Assembly: GCA_965222315.1 (NCBI GenBank)
Contig: OZ244951.1
Coordinates: 4,216,001-4,280,000, forward strand
DNA: 64,000 nucleotides
Reading direction: 5' to 3'
Source: JACKII01 sp965222315
GTDB taxonomy: Bacteria; Pseudomonadota; Alphaproteobacteria; Bin95
A program made the position numbers and the translations under genes. The notes under the pieces were generated by a model. It was not told the origin of the DNA. It searched no databases and saw only the letters and a program-made list of their open reading frames with translations. How positions within the stretch are numbered: position 1 is the first letter of the stretch; the number at the start of each line of letters is the position of its first letter. Shown here one piece after another: positions 36,100-44,368 of this stretch.

Positions 36100-37002
36100 A
36101 TGACCCACGCCCCCCGCTTCGGCGCTTTGGTCCTGCCCAACGAAGACATGCCAACCCTGCTGCGCAAGGCGAAGAACATGGAGGCGTGCGGCTTCGACAT
36201 CTTCGCGGGCGCGGATCATTTCTGCGACTGGTCGGATGTTTCCCGCCCCTGGTTCGAAGGCTGGATATCGCTGACCGCCGTAGCACTGGCCACCACGAAA
36301 CTCCGCATCGCCACCTATGTCAGCCAGATCCCGCTCCGCAACCCCGCCATGCTGGCCCGGCAGGCGCAGACCCTGGACCACGTCTCCAACGGGCGGCTGG
36401 AAGTCGGCCTCGGCACCGGCATCCACATCGACCCAAGCTACGAGATGATGGGCATCCCGAACTGGGATGGGAAGGAGCGCGTGGCGCGCTTCAAGGAATA
36501 CGTGCAGGTGGTCGACCGCCTGCTCTCCAACGACACCTCCAGTTTCGAAGGCAAGTTTTACAGCACCAAGGACGCCGCCATGCGCCCCCTGCCGGTGCAG
36601 TCGCCGCGCCCGCCGATCACCATTGGCGCGCTGGGGCCGGTCATGTGCCGCTTCACGGCGCGGGTCGCCAACACCTGGAACACGATGAGCTTCGCCGACA
36701 GCTTCGACAAGCAACTGGCCGAGGCGCGGGAGAAGGTCGCCATCGTCGATGAAGCCTGCGCCAAGCATGGCCGCGACCCGGCCACGCTGCGCCGGTCCTA
36801 CCTGATGTACGACCCGGCCGCCCGGCGGGCCGGCGGCGCGTTCTCCTATTATGACTCCGTCGGTGCGTTTGAAGACCAGGCTGGCCAAATCATGGAGGCG
36901 GGCTTCAGCGAGCTGGTCCCCTACTACCCCGCCCTGCCGGCGCAGGAACCCACAATGGAACGCATCGCCCAGGACGTGTTTCCGAAATTGCGGAACGGAT
37001 AG
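36100..37002 (+). CDS. LLM-class flavin-dependent oxidoreductase
   Basis: 300 residues of the luciferase-like TIM-barrel family. FGALVLPNEDMPTLLRKAKNMEACGFD starts the barrel, followed by GADHFCDW, KLRIATYVSQIPLRNPAMLARQAQTLDHVSNGR and EVGLGTGIH. The last two segments are the FMN or F420 binding strands. It may be an FMNH2-dependent monooxygenase or a hydride-transfer enzyme acting on a xenobiotic or aromatic intermediate from the adjoining dioxygenase (inference from position). AAAAGGAACCGCCCC precedes the ATG. Confidence 0.88.
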   Translation: MTHAPRFGALVLPNEDMPTLLRKAKNMEACGFDIFAGADHFCDWSDVSRPWFEGWISLTAVALATTKLRIATYVSQIPLRNPAMLARQAQTLDHVSNGRLEVGLGTGIHIDPSYEMMGIPNWDGKERVARFKEYVQVVDRLLSNDTSSFEGKFYSTKDAAMRPLPVQSPRPPITIGALGPVMCRFTARVANTWNTMSFADSFDKQLAEAREKVAIVDEACAKHGRDPATLRRSYLMYDPAARRAGGAFSYYDSVGAFEDQAGQIMEAGFSELVPYYPALPAQEPTMERIAQDVFPKLRNG

Positions 37003-37137
37003 CCGCCCCAATGCTTCTTCCAAACAGGTTCGCGGTGAGCGGAAACGATCCTTCGAAAACTCCCTTGACCTTCTACCCGGCGGAACCCTCATCATGCTAT
37101 GTCAGTTCAAAGCCGTATCCCGCTGGAGGAATATTCC

Positions 37138-37464
37138 ATGAAGTATTCATGCCTTACCCTAATGACGTTACCGTTGGTTTCGGGGTTTACGACTAGGGCC
37201 CTCGCTGATGGCGCACAAGAGGGCTACTATGGCCATATGGGCATGATGGGCGGCGGTTGGTTCATGGGGCCAATCATGATGCTGATTTTCTTTGCCTTCT
37301 TAGTCGGTGCGGTGGTGTTGATCGTCCGTTTGCTCGGTGGAGGTTTCGGTTCGTCAAAAGGCGCGGGAACCGACCGCGCGCTCCATGTGTTGCGGGAACG
37401 CTTTGCCAATGGGGAAATAAACGAGGAAGAGTTCCAAAAACGGAAGCGGGTTCTCGAGGCTTGA
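37138..37464 (+). CDS. Small exported or membrane SHOCT-domain protein
   Basis: 108 residues, ATG at 37138 with GGAGGA upstream. A signal-like N-terminus is followed by a Gly/Met-rich loop (YYGHMGMMGGGWFMG), one transmembrane helix (MLIFFAFLVGAVVLIVRLL) and a C-terminal SHOCT helix pair (DRALHVLRERFANGEINEEEF then KRKRVLE). SHOCT segments mediate oligomerisation. The His/Met-rich part could bind metal such as copper (inference). Confidence 0.8.
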   Translation: MKYSCLTLMTLPLVSGFTTRALADGAQEGYYGHMGMMGGGWFMGPIMMLIFFAFLVGAVVLIVRLLGGGFGSSKGAGTDRALHVLRERFANGEINEEEFQKRKRVLEA

Positions 37465-37557
37465 TGCGCGTATACCGCTCTTTACCACTGCATCAGACGT
37501 GGTCCGGCAAGCCAAGCTACGGATCAGTTTTGAGACAAGGATAGGAACCAAACGCGC

Positions 37558-38592
37558 ATGCTAGCCCTCGCCAAGATCGCTCAAGCCGAAGCCTCTGTCG
37601 CCGTCGGCGAGTACCCGGTACCAACCCCCGGCCCCGGCGAGGTGCTCATCAAGATGCAGGCCGCCGGCATCTGCGGCACCGACATGCAGATCTACAAGTG
37701 GGCGCCCCGCATGCGCGCCCGCGTCGCCGTCCCCCGCATCCTCGGACACGAGATGGCCGGCCACATCGTCGAATGCGGCGAGGGTGTCTCCCGGCTCAAA
37801 ACCGGCGATTTCGTCTCCCTCGAAAGCCACATCTATTGCGGGCACTGCCGCCAGTGCCGCTCCGGCCAGGCCCATGTCTGCCAGAACCTGGGCTATCCCG
37901 GCATCTCCATCGACGGCGGCTTTGCGGAATATGCCGTCGTGCCGGAGCAGATCTGCTGGGTGAACCCGCCGGACATGGACCCCTATCTCGCCGCCATGCT
38001 GGAGCCCTACGGCATCAGCGTCTACGCCAGCGCCGTCGGCACGGGCGTCGCGGGGCAGAGCGTTCTGGTGAACGGCTGCGGCCCTATCGGCATGATGAAC
38101 GTGGCAACGGCCCGCGCGCTCGGAGCCGCCCAGGTGCTGGCCGTCGATCCGAACCCGAAGCGCCGGGCCATGGCTGCCCAAATGGGCGCGGACCGCACCT
38201 TCGACCCGTTCGAAGAAGACGTGGCCAAGGCGTGCCTCGACATGACCCAGAATTACGGCATCGACGTCGCCATCGAATATTCCGGCACGCCAGAGGGCTT
38301 CGAGACCTGCACCGCGAGCTTGCGCAAGGGCGGCGAGTTCCGCCTCGTCGGCGGCCCGCCGGGCGAGCATCCCGTCACCTTCGCCAACTGGATCTACAAG
38401 GCCATCACCGTCCATGCCGTCCACGGCCGCCGGCTCTGGGGCGACTGGGTGCTGGGGCAAGACCTGCTGGCGGCAGGCAAGGTCGACCTCTCCCCCCTGG
38501 TCAGCCACGTGCTGCCGCTCTCCGAGAGCGCCAAGGGCTTCGACCTCATCCTCGCCGGCGAGGCACTGAAGCCCATTCTGGTGCCGGACTAA
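37558..38592 (+). CDS. Zinc-dependent medium-chain alcohol dehydrogenase (threonine dehydrogenase-like)
   Basis: 344 residues. Catalytic zinc ligands are Cys39 in GICGTD and GHE near residue 64. The structural zinc is held by the Cys cluster in HIYCGHCRQCRSGQAHVC. The NAD(P) fold starts VLVNGCGPIGMMNVATARALGA. The closest family is L-threonine 3-dehydrogenase and sorbitol dehydrogenase. No glycine C-acetyltransferase gene (kbl) is nearby, so a different secondary alcohol is likely. Confidence 0.88.
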   Translation: MLALAKIAQAEASVAVGEYPVPTPGPGEVLIKMQAAGICGTDMQIYKWAPRMRARVAVPRILGHEMAGHIVECGEGVSRLKTGDFVSLESHIYCGHCRQCRSGQAHVCQNLGYPGISIDGGFAEYAVVPEQICWVNPPDMDPYLAAMLEPYGISVYASAVGTGVAGQSVLVNGCGPIGMMNVATARALGAAQVLAVDPNPKRRAMAAQMGADRTFDPFEEDVAKACLDMTQNYGIDVAIEYSGTPEGFETCTASLRKGGEFRLVGGPPGEHPVTFANWIYKAITVHAVHGRRLWGDWVLGQDLLAAGKVDLSPLVSHVLPLSESAKGFDLILAGEALKPILVPD

Positions 38593-38617
38593 CGAACATG
38601 CCCAGCACACAACAGAC

Positions 38618-38724
38618 CCTCATCTCGAGTAGCCCCGGATCGCAGTCCGGGGCGTATCGAGAGACGCCACACGCCGCCCGGCCGCAGTGCCCCTCTCGAT
38701 ACGCTCCGCTACTCGAGGTGAAGG
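38618..38724. repeat. Palindromic repeat, CTCGAG variant of the CATCCTGAGT family, copy 4
   Basis: CCTCATCTCGAGTAGC at the left is mirrored by GCTACTCGAGGTGAAGG at the right. Inner arms are GCGTATCGAGAGACG and CCCCTCTCGATACGC. Relative to copy 1 both arms have changed together, so pairing is kept. Confidence 0.7.
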
Positions 38725-38870
38725 GGGAGAGCATTACAGCAGCACCAGTCGCAACAACCTCCGGCGCGTTTGCGCCGCATCGCATTCACTCGGCAAGCAG
38801 ACTTCGCCTATAGTAGCATTCCGGCAAGACCGTCATCACGGCACCCGTATAAATGCGAGGAATACGCCGC

Positions 38871-40523
38871 ATGAGTGAAGCACAAACGCTGGAAGCCCCC
38901 GCGCCCCGGACCCATCAGGGCGACTATGACGCCATCGTCATCGGCGCGGGTATGTCCGGGCTCTACCTGATCCACCGCCTGCGCGAACTCGGCCTGAACT
39001 TCCGCGTGTTCGACAATGGCAGCGACCTGGGCGGCACCTGGTACTGGAACCGCTACCCCGGCGCGCGCTTCGACTCGGAAAGCTGGTCCTATGGCTTCGC
39101 CTTCTCCAAGGAAGTGCTGGAGGAATGGAACTGGCGCGAGCACTTTTCCGCCCAGCCGGACACGCTCGCCTACATGCAATTCGTCGCCGACAAGTTCGAC
39201 ATGCGCCGTGACATCCAGTTCAACAGCGAGTTGAAGGCCGCCTATTGGGATGAGGACGCCCGGCTCTGGCGGCTGACCTTCGACGCGAACGGCAAAACCG
39301 AAACCCATACCTGCAACCTGTTCATCCCGGCGCTGGGGCCGCTCTCGGCCCACGTCATGCCAGTGATCGAGGGAGTCGGCTCGTTCAAGGGTCCGGCCTT
39401 CCACACCGCCCGCTGGCCGAAGGAGCCCATCGACTTCTCCAACAAGCGGGTCGGTATCATCGGCACCGGCGCGACCGCGATCCAGGCGATCACGGAGATT
39501 GCCAAGACCGCCAAACACCTGACCGTGTTCCAGCGCAACCCGAACTGGGCCGCCCCCCTGCACAACCGCACGATCACGCCGGAGGAGCAGGCCGACATCA
39601 AGGCGCGCTACCCCGAGATATACGAGCGCTGCCGCAACACGGCGACCTGCTTCATCCACCACGCCGATCCGCGCAAGGCGCTGGAGACCCCGCCGGAAGA
39701 GCGGGAGGCTTTCTGGGAAAAACTCTATTCGGAGCCAGGCTTCGGCATCTGGGTCGGCAATTTTTCTGACGTGCTGATCGACAAGGAAGCCAACAAGCTG
39801 CTGTCCGACTTCATGGAAAAGAAGATCCGCCAGCGCGTGAAGGACCAGCGGATCGCGGACAAACTGATCCCGAAAAACCACGGCTTTGGCACACGCCGTG
39901 TGCCGCTCGAAAGCGGCTATTTCGAAGTCTACAACCAGGAAAACGTGCGGCTGGTCGACCTGAACGACACGCCCATCGAGCGGATTACGCCAAAGGGCGT
40001 GCAATGCTCGGACCAAGAGTATGAATTCGACGTGCTGATCTACGCGACCGGCTTCGACGGCGTGACCGGACCCTACGATCGGATCGACATCCGCACGTCT
40101 GCGGGCCGGGTGCTGCGCGACGACTGGGCCGAAGGCCTGCCCCGCACCTACCTGGGCGTGCAGACCGAGGGCTACCCCAATATGCTGATGGTGCTCGGCC
40201 CCCACACCGCCCGCGGCAACATCCCCCGCAACAGCGAGCAGATCATCGACTTCGTCGTCTCCGTCGTGAAGCACATGCGCGACCACGGCTATACCCGCAT
40301 CGAGCCCCGCCCGGAAAAGGTCGCCGAATGGGGCGAGCACGTCGAGGAAGCCGCCAAGCCCCTGCTCGCCAGCCAGATTAAAAGCTGGCAGACGGGCGTG
40401 AACCGCAACGTGCCGGGCCGCGACGTGTTAAGGGTACTAGGCTACAACGGCAGCGCCAAAAAATACCGCCGGATTACGGAGGGGGTGGCGGCTGGAGGAT
40501 TCCAGGAGTTTGTGCTGGAGTGA
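38871..40523 (+). CDS. Flavoprotein monooxygenase, Baeyer-Villiger type
   Basis: 550 residues from the ATG at 38871, with GAGGAA 8 nt upstream. FAD-binding Rossmann motif GAGMSGLYL, then GGTWYWNRYPGARFDSESW. The Baeyer-Villiger fingerprint FKGPAFHTARWP matches FxGxxxHxxxW[P/D]. The NADPH-binding Rossmann motif is GIIGTGATA. It oxidises ketones to esters or lactones using NADPH and O2. Together with the dioxygenase, LLM enzyme and dehydrogenase it forms an oxidative catabolism neighbourhood. Confidence 0.93.
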   Translation: MSEAQTLEAPAPRTHQGDYDAIVIGAGMSGLYLIHRLRELGLNFRVFDNGSDLGGTWYWNRYPGARFDSESWSYGFAFSKEVLEEWNWREHFSAQPDTLAYMQFVADKFDMRRDIQFNSELKAAYWDEDARLWRLTFDANGKTETHTCNLFIPALGPLSAHVMPVIEGVGSFKGPAFHTARWPKEPIDFSNKRVGIIGTGATAIQAITEIAKTAKHLTVFQRNPNWAAPLHNRTITPEEQADIKARYPEIYERCRNTATCFIHHADPRKALETPPEEREAFWEKLYSEPGFGIWVGNFSDVLIDKEANKLLSDFMEKKIRQRVKDQRIADKLIPKNHGFGTRRVPLESGYFEVYNQENVRLVDLNDTPIERITPKGVQCSDQEYEFDVLIYATGFDGVTGPYDRIDIRTSAGRVLRDDWAEGLPRTYLGVQTEGYPNMLMVLGPHTARGNIPRNSEQIIDFVVSVVKHMRDHGYTRIEPRPEKVAEWGEHVEEAAKPLLASQIKSWQTGVNRNVPGRDVLRVLGYNGSAKKYRRITEGVAAGGFQEFVLE

Positions 40524-40531
40524 GGGTGGCA

Positions 40532-40545
40532 AAAACGGTGGTTTC
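40532..40545 (+). repeat. 14-bp direct repeat, left copy
   Basis: AAAAACGGTGGTTT occurs here, 9 bp after the monooxygenase stop, and again in the same orientation at 42057-42070. The two copies flank the YHYH-protein gene. Confidence 0.6.
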
Positions 40546-40558
40546 TGGCCCGGCCATA

Positions 40559-40581
40559 AACGGCTGAGCTTTGGCCGTTTG
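40559..40581 (+). terminator. Weak hairpin after the monooxygenase gene
   Basis: AAACGGC and GCCGTTT form a 7-bp stem with a 9-nt loop, without a following T run. Possible terminator or processing site. Confidence 0.3.
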
Positions 40582-40660
40582 CAGATCACCCAATGTCCGG
40601 ATCGAGCGCGGCTCGGCACCGACGCAATCGAAATATGTGGCTAGAAAAAGAGGCTTGAGA

Positions 40661-41830
40661 ATGCCAACCACCCCGCGACCGCACAGGCAGGCGAATCCCA
40701 GACACACCATCTTCACGCTGAGCGCGCTCGGCGGTTTGATGTTTGCAACCTGTGCCTATGCACATGCAGATGAACATCCCGTACAGGACACCGCTCTGGT
40801 AAGCCCCAGCGAGATCATTGATTGTACGCTCGAGAACGGCGATGCCGCGCAATGTGCAAGCTACGTCGTAAAATACCTGCCCGACGACCTTGAGATCGGC
40901 CCGTTTTGTCCTGCGACCCTGGAGGATGCGGGCGGCATCTGGCACTGGGACGGTGACGAGGCCGGGCTCTACCGGATCGGCGGTGATTTCCTGCGGATGC
41001 TGGACGCGCAAGGGTACACATTCTTCAACGAAGACGGTGAGGTCTATTCCTTCGACATTCGTACCGAGGGGCCGACCGAGATGAACGAGTGCATCCAGGG
41101 ATCAGTCGATCCCGAGGTCGAGATGACGGTCCTCATTCCCGCCAACCCCGTCATGGCCGATGAACCGACCGACCTTGGAACGGTCGCGAAAGTCGGGATT
41201 GGTCTGGACGGCGTTCCAATCTTTGCCGACGCGCCTTCGGTACTGGATACCGGGCATATGCCTGCGCTAGACACCTGTGGTGGCCATGTCGACCCCGGCG
41301 GATGGTACCACTGGCATGCGACGGCCACGGACGTGAACGCGGTGTTCCAAAACGAAGATGTCGACGCAGAATGCATCAACGTCGAGCAGGACCAGATAGC
41401 GCAATTCGGCTATGCCTTCGACGGGTTTGCGATGTTCGGCACGCTGAACCACGATGGTTCAGTTCCCGACGATCTGGATGAATGCGGCGGCCATTTCGGC
41501 TTGACCGAAGACGGCGGAGAGCCCGTCTATCATTACCATTCAAGCGCAACCTTCCCCAACTTGCCGACTTGTCTTGTTGGTGTAGTTGCACAGGAGAACT
41601 TCTCGACCAATGCGTCCGGCGGTATCGGTGCCGCGGGCGGCAGAGGCGGGCCCGGTGCCGGTGCGCCGGACTTTGACGCGGTTGCCAGAACCTTGGGTGT
41701 GGATGCCGACCTGCTGAGACAGACCATAGAAGATGCAGGCGGACGGGACGCCGACCTGAACGCGGTTGCGGATCAGCTCGGTATTTCCGTTGACGCCCTG
41801 CAATCAGCTTTTCCTGGGCCCAATCGATAG
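40661..41830 (+). CDS. Exported YHYH-domain protein
   Basis: 389 residues from the ATG at 40661, with AGAGG upstream. A signal peptide (hydrophobic HTIFTLSALGGLMFATCAYA, then HA-D) is followed by an acidic, Cys-containing domain. It ends in the YHYH block: GYAFDGFAMFG, DECGGHFG and EPVYHYHSSATFPNLPTC, which define the family and probably bind a metal through His. The C-terminus has a Gly-rich linker and two short repeats, ARTLGVDADLLRQTIEDAGG and ADQLGISVDALQSA. The function is unknown. The gene lies between 14-bp direct repeats, so it may have arrived separately. Confidence 0.85.
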   Translation: MPTTPRPHRQANPRHTIFTLSALGGLMFATCAYAHADEHPVQDTALVSPSEIIDCTLENGDAAQCASYVVKYLPDDLEIGPFCPATLEDAGGIWHWDGDEAGLYRIGGDFLRMLDAQGYTFFNEDGEVYSFDIRTEGPTEMNECIQGSVDPEVEMTVLIPANPVMADEPTDLGTVAKVGIGLDGVPIFADAPSVLDTGHMPALDTCGGHVDPGGWYHWHATATDVNAVFQNEDVDAECINVEQDQIAQFGYAFDGFAMFGTLNHDGSVPDDLDECGGHFGLTEDGGEPVYHYHSSATFPNLPTCLVGVVAQENFSTNASGGIGAAGGRGGPGAGAPDFDAVARTLGVDADLLRQTIEDAGGRDADLNAVADQLGISVDALQSAFPGPNR

Positions 41831-41851
41831 GTAACCTGATGGCATTATCGC

Positions 41852-41893
41852 CCGTTCACCGAACCCTCCTCGATCCAGTGAACGGAACTTTTC
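41852..41893 (+). terminator. Terminator after the YHYH gene
   Basis: CCGTTCAC (41852-41859) and GTGAACGG (41878-41885) form a perfect 8-bp stem with an 18-nt loop. It is followed by AACTTTTCTT. Confidence 0.55.
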
Positions 41894-42056
41894 TTGGGCA
41901 ACCTGCAATAAGTGGCCACAAGCAAAACTCCGGAAGCGAATATGCGAAGTCAATTGAACTCGGTCTAGCCTATGCGAGCGGTCATTGATCTGATGGTCGC
42001 GAATGACCGCTTCGTCCGCTCACCGGACAATAACCCTCTACCAAGACCTACATTGT

Positions 42057-42070
42057 AAAAACGGTGGTTT
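42057..42070 (+). repeat. 14-bp direct repeat, right copy
   Basis: AAAAACGGTGGTTT, identical to 40532-40545. The flanked segment is about 1.5 kb and contains only the YHYH gene. Confidence 0.6.
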
Positions 42071-42189
42071 TTGAGTCGCTGAGTTTTCCCGCGTGAATGT
42101 CAGAAAACTTCGTGCTCATAACCCCTTTTCAAAACCATCGTTAGTTTTGAACCGTTTTTGAAACGGCAGTTCTCACTGGCAAGAAGCGC

Positions 42190-42330
42190 CGGCCTGCCAG
42201 TCCATTCATGAACCAGCAAACCGGGGCCAGATGCCCATCGGTCAATGAGAAACCTACGACCCCCCAACCGCTCCCGGCCTTGACCTCGCAGAAGTCTTCG
42301 AGGCCCCACATACCGCCTTCGCGGCCTAAT
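42190..42330 (-). pseudogene. Relic of the 3' end of an aldehyde dehydrogenase gene
   Basis: On the minus strand GREGGMWGLEDFCEVKAGSG closely matches the end of the intact dehydrogenase gene at 47284-48720 (GREGGVWGLEDFCEVKAVSG). The DNA match is roughly 85% over about 75 bp. One extra G in a G run shifts the frame, so the ancestral TAG is read through. Similarity continues weakly beyond the stop codon (GGCCTGCCAG and ACCGGGG against 47222-47257), so this is a duplicated segment and not just a conserved peptide. The rest of the gene is missing. Confidence 0.7.
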
Positions 42331-42512
42331 CGGGCCGGATACGATGAACCTGCCCGCTCACCATCCGGCCAAGGCAATCTCAGTATCGGGGAACCCAAAA
42401 GCGCTTTTTCCAATCAACAACCCGGAAAATTGATCTACCTCAAAGCCCCTACCATGCGCCGGGCCGATACTTACACTCGCAGTGAGTGGCGTATCGTATG
42501 GGAGACAGAGCC

Positions 42513-42923
42513 ATGTATAAGAATATTCTGATTCCGGTACTACTCGACGGTGATGGACACCAAACGCAGGCTTCCTATGCGGTCGCGCGGGCGTTGGCGG
42601 CCGACGGCGCGAAATTTACCGTGATGCATGTGGTTGAGGAAATCCCCGGGTTCATTTCGGTCGAAATCCCGGATGAAGTGATCGACAAGGTGGCCGATGC
42701 CGCCAAGACGGCATTGGCCCAGTCGGCTGCGGCCCTGCCGGGGGCGGCCACGCACCTGACCCGCGGCCATGCCGGAACGGCGATCACCAATTATGCGAAC
42801 GACCACCATGTCGACTGCATCGTTATTGCATCGCACAAGCCGGGGATCGAGGACTTCTTCCTTGGCTCGACCGCGTCCAGAGTGGTGCGGCACGCCAAAT
42901 GCTCGGTCCACGTGATCCGCTAG
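42513..42923 (+). CDS. Universal stress protein, single domain (UspA family)
   Basis: 136 residues from the ATG at 42513, with GGGAGA upstream. It begins MYKNILIPVLLDG and ends with the nucleotide signature ASHKPGIEDFFLGSTASRVVRHAKCSVHVI (G-x2-like loop, then GST). It resembles UspF/UspG-type ATP-binding stress proteins of the cytoplasm. First gene of the stress cassette, convergent with the TetR gene. Confidence 0.92.
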   Translation: MYKNILIPVLLDGDGHQTQASYAVARALAADGAKFTVMHVVEEIPGFISVEIPDEVIDKVADAAKTALAQSAAALPGAATHLTRGHAGTAITNYANDHHVDCIVIASHKPGIEDFFLGSTASRVVRHAKCSVHVIR

Positions 42924-42958
42924 GCGTCAGCACAACATACACGCGGTCGCCCGAGCCC

Positions 42959-43519
42959 TCACGAAGCCGGTTCCAGGAGGCGGATGGCGGCCTCCTTCGC
43001 ATCCAGCGCCGGATTGGCGGTGTGGCCCAGGTGGGCCGTGACAATCGCGCCTTCTTTCAACAGCAGCAACTGCCGGGCGGTCACCTCGGGCGCCGGCAGC
43101 CCGGCTTTCCGGGCCAGGTCGGTGATGTGGACCTCAAGCATGCGCTTGTGCTCGGCCGATTGCCGGTGAATGAGGTGCGTGGCGTCCTGATATTCTGACG
43201 ACGCCTTGATAAACATGCATCCGCGGTAGCCCGGTTCCTGAAACCATTCACCCAGGGCGTCGAACATGGCGATCAATTGCTGCCGCGGCGTGTCTCCCAA
43301 CTCCTCCATCCGGCGGTAAAGCCAGTTCCGGAACTGCTCGTCGCGCAGGCGCAGCACCGCGAGGATCAGGTCCTCCTTGGTCCGGAAATGCTTGTACATC
43401 GACGTCTTCGAGACGCCGGTTTCCGCAACCAGCATGTCCATGCCGGTCGCGTGGAAACCGTTGCGGTAGAAGGCGCTTAGCGCTTTGCGGACAAGTTCGT
43501 CGCGTTTCGTCTGACGCAT
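42959..43519 (-). CDS. TetR-family transcriptional repressor
   Basis: 186 residues. The N-terminal helix-turn-helix reads AFYRNGFHATGMDMLVAETGVSKTSMYKHFRTKEDL. The C-terminal ligand domain includes EPGYRGCMFIKASSEY, with the single Cys typical of one TetR subgroup, and EVTARQLLLLKEGAIV. GGAGATAAA precedes the start. Three TGATCGGTACAT-type sites lie in the divergent gap to the YHS gene, so it likely represses itself and the genes to its right. The signal is unknown; an electrophile or oxidant is plausible given the neighbours. Confidence 0.93.
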   Translation of the reverse strand: MRQTKRDELVRKALSAFYRNGFHATGMDMLVAETGVSKTSMYKHFRTKEDLILAVLRLRDEQFRNWLYRRMEELGDTPRQQLIAMFDALGEWFQEPGYRGCMFIKASSEYQDATHLIHRQSAEHKRMLEVHITDLARKAGLPAPEVTARQLLLLKEGAIVTAHLGHTANPALDAKEAAIRLLEPAS

Positions 43520-43536
43520 TTTATCTCCTTAAAAGA

Positions 43537-43549
43537 CAGATCGGTATAT
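43537..43549. promoter_or_regulatory. TetR operator-like site 1
   Basis: CAGATCGGTATAT, a variant of the ACCGATCGGT core, lies about 18-30 bp upstream of the TetR start, where binding would block its own promoter. Confidence 0.55.
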
Positions 43550-43667
43550 GGGAAGGCTGTCAAAATGCGTCAATGGCGAAAAATTTTTCACCTATAAATC
43601 AATGAATTAAACCGAATCTGCTGAGATTTTTAGAATCTTTGCGCGAAATATGTTTGACAAAGTTAAC

Positions 43668-43679
43668 TGATCGGTACAT
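43668..43679. promoter_or_regulatory. TetR operator-like site 2, overlapping a putative promoter
   Basis: TGATCGGTACAT follows TTGACA at 43654-43659, a perfect -35 hexamer for the rightward promoter, by a spacing that puts the site across the -10 region. Binding here would repress the YHS gene and possibly the cassette behind it. Confidence 0.6.
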
Positions 43680-43696
43680 CAAAGCCCTGCAAAGTT

Positions 43697-43710
43697 TACC
43701 GATCGGTACA
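43697..43710. promoter_or_regulatory. TetR operator-like site 3
   Basis: TACCGATCGGTACA contains the fully palindromic ACCGATCGGT core, 29 bp to the right of site 2 (about three helical turns). Confidence 0.6.
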
Positions 43711-43781
43711 TTTTGCAGATCAACGCCGCCTTAGGCGGCACCATCCCGCGCCACGGCGGCGCGACAGGAAAGGAAAGCAAC

Positions 43782-44282
43782 ATGACAATGATCCGTACCC
43801 TCATCGCTTCGGCAGCACTCGCAGGCGCCATCGCTACCGGCACACCGGCATTCGCGGTCGACGAGTACAACGTCTCCACGGGTACCACGCTGACGGGTGC
43901 CGGGGTCGCGCTGCGCGGCAGTGATCCGGTGGCCCTCGCCAAGGGCCTCAAGGTGCAAGCTGGCCATGCGAAGTACACGGCCGAGCATGACGGCGTGGCC
44001 TATTACTTCGCGTCCCAGGAGACAATGAAACAGTTCCAGGCCAATCCGGACCGCTACATGCCGCAATATGGCGGATTCTGTGCGTTCGGCGTCGCCATCG
44101 GCATGAAGCTGGATGCCGCGCCGCGCTATGCCGACATCGTCGACGGCAAGCTCTACGTCTTCCTGAACGAAGTGGCTTTCGGGAAGTACCAGGACGACAA
44201 GGCCGGAACTCTCGCGCTGGCGGAAAAGAACTGGCCCGCGATGCATCACGTCGCCGTCGAGGACGTCAATAGCGGCGTCTGA
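43782..44282 (+). CDS. Exported YHS-domain protein
   Basis: 166 residues from the ATG at 43782, with AAAGGAAAG upstream. A signal peptide (MIRTLIASAALAGAIATG, AFA) is followed by a YHS-type domain: GSDPVALAKGL, GVAYYFASQETMKQFQANPD, RYMPQYGGFCAFGVAIG, and IVDGKLYVFLNE. The YGGFCAFG Cys is kept. The domain binds metal or redox cofactors in several families; the exact job is not known. It is controlled from a promoter flanked by TetR sites. Confidence 0.88.
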   Translation: MTMIRTLIASAALAGAIATGTPAFAVDEYNVSTGTTLTGAGVALRGSDPVALAKGLKVQAGHAKYTAEHDGVAYYFASQETMKQFQANPDRYMPQYGGFCAFGVAIGMKLDAAPRYADIVDGKLYVFLNEVAFGKYQDDKAGTLALAEKNWPAMHHVAVEDVNSGV

Positions 44283-44368
44283 TTGCCCGGAACCGCCCGG
44301 AAAATGCTGGCGGTGAACCGAACCACCGCCAGCCAACCAAACTACCCCCGTTTCCAAGGACAACGAAG

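Larger units (their letters stand above)
41894..42512. other. Non-coding region between YHYH gene and usp gene
   Basis: About 620 bases with no intact gene. It contains the right copy of a 14-bp direct repeat (42057-42070), a relic of an aldehyde dehydrogenase 3' end (42190-42330) and AT-richer DNA around 41920-42170. No clear promoter was identified for the usp gene that follows. Confidence 0.55.

Noticed and set aside
37561..38610. Minus-strand open frame covering the whole zinc dehydrogenase gene
   Set aside because: Mirror of a gene with clear zinc and Rossmann motifs. The antisense product has no motifs.
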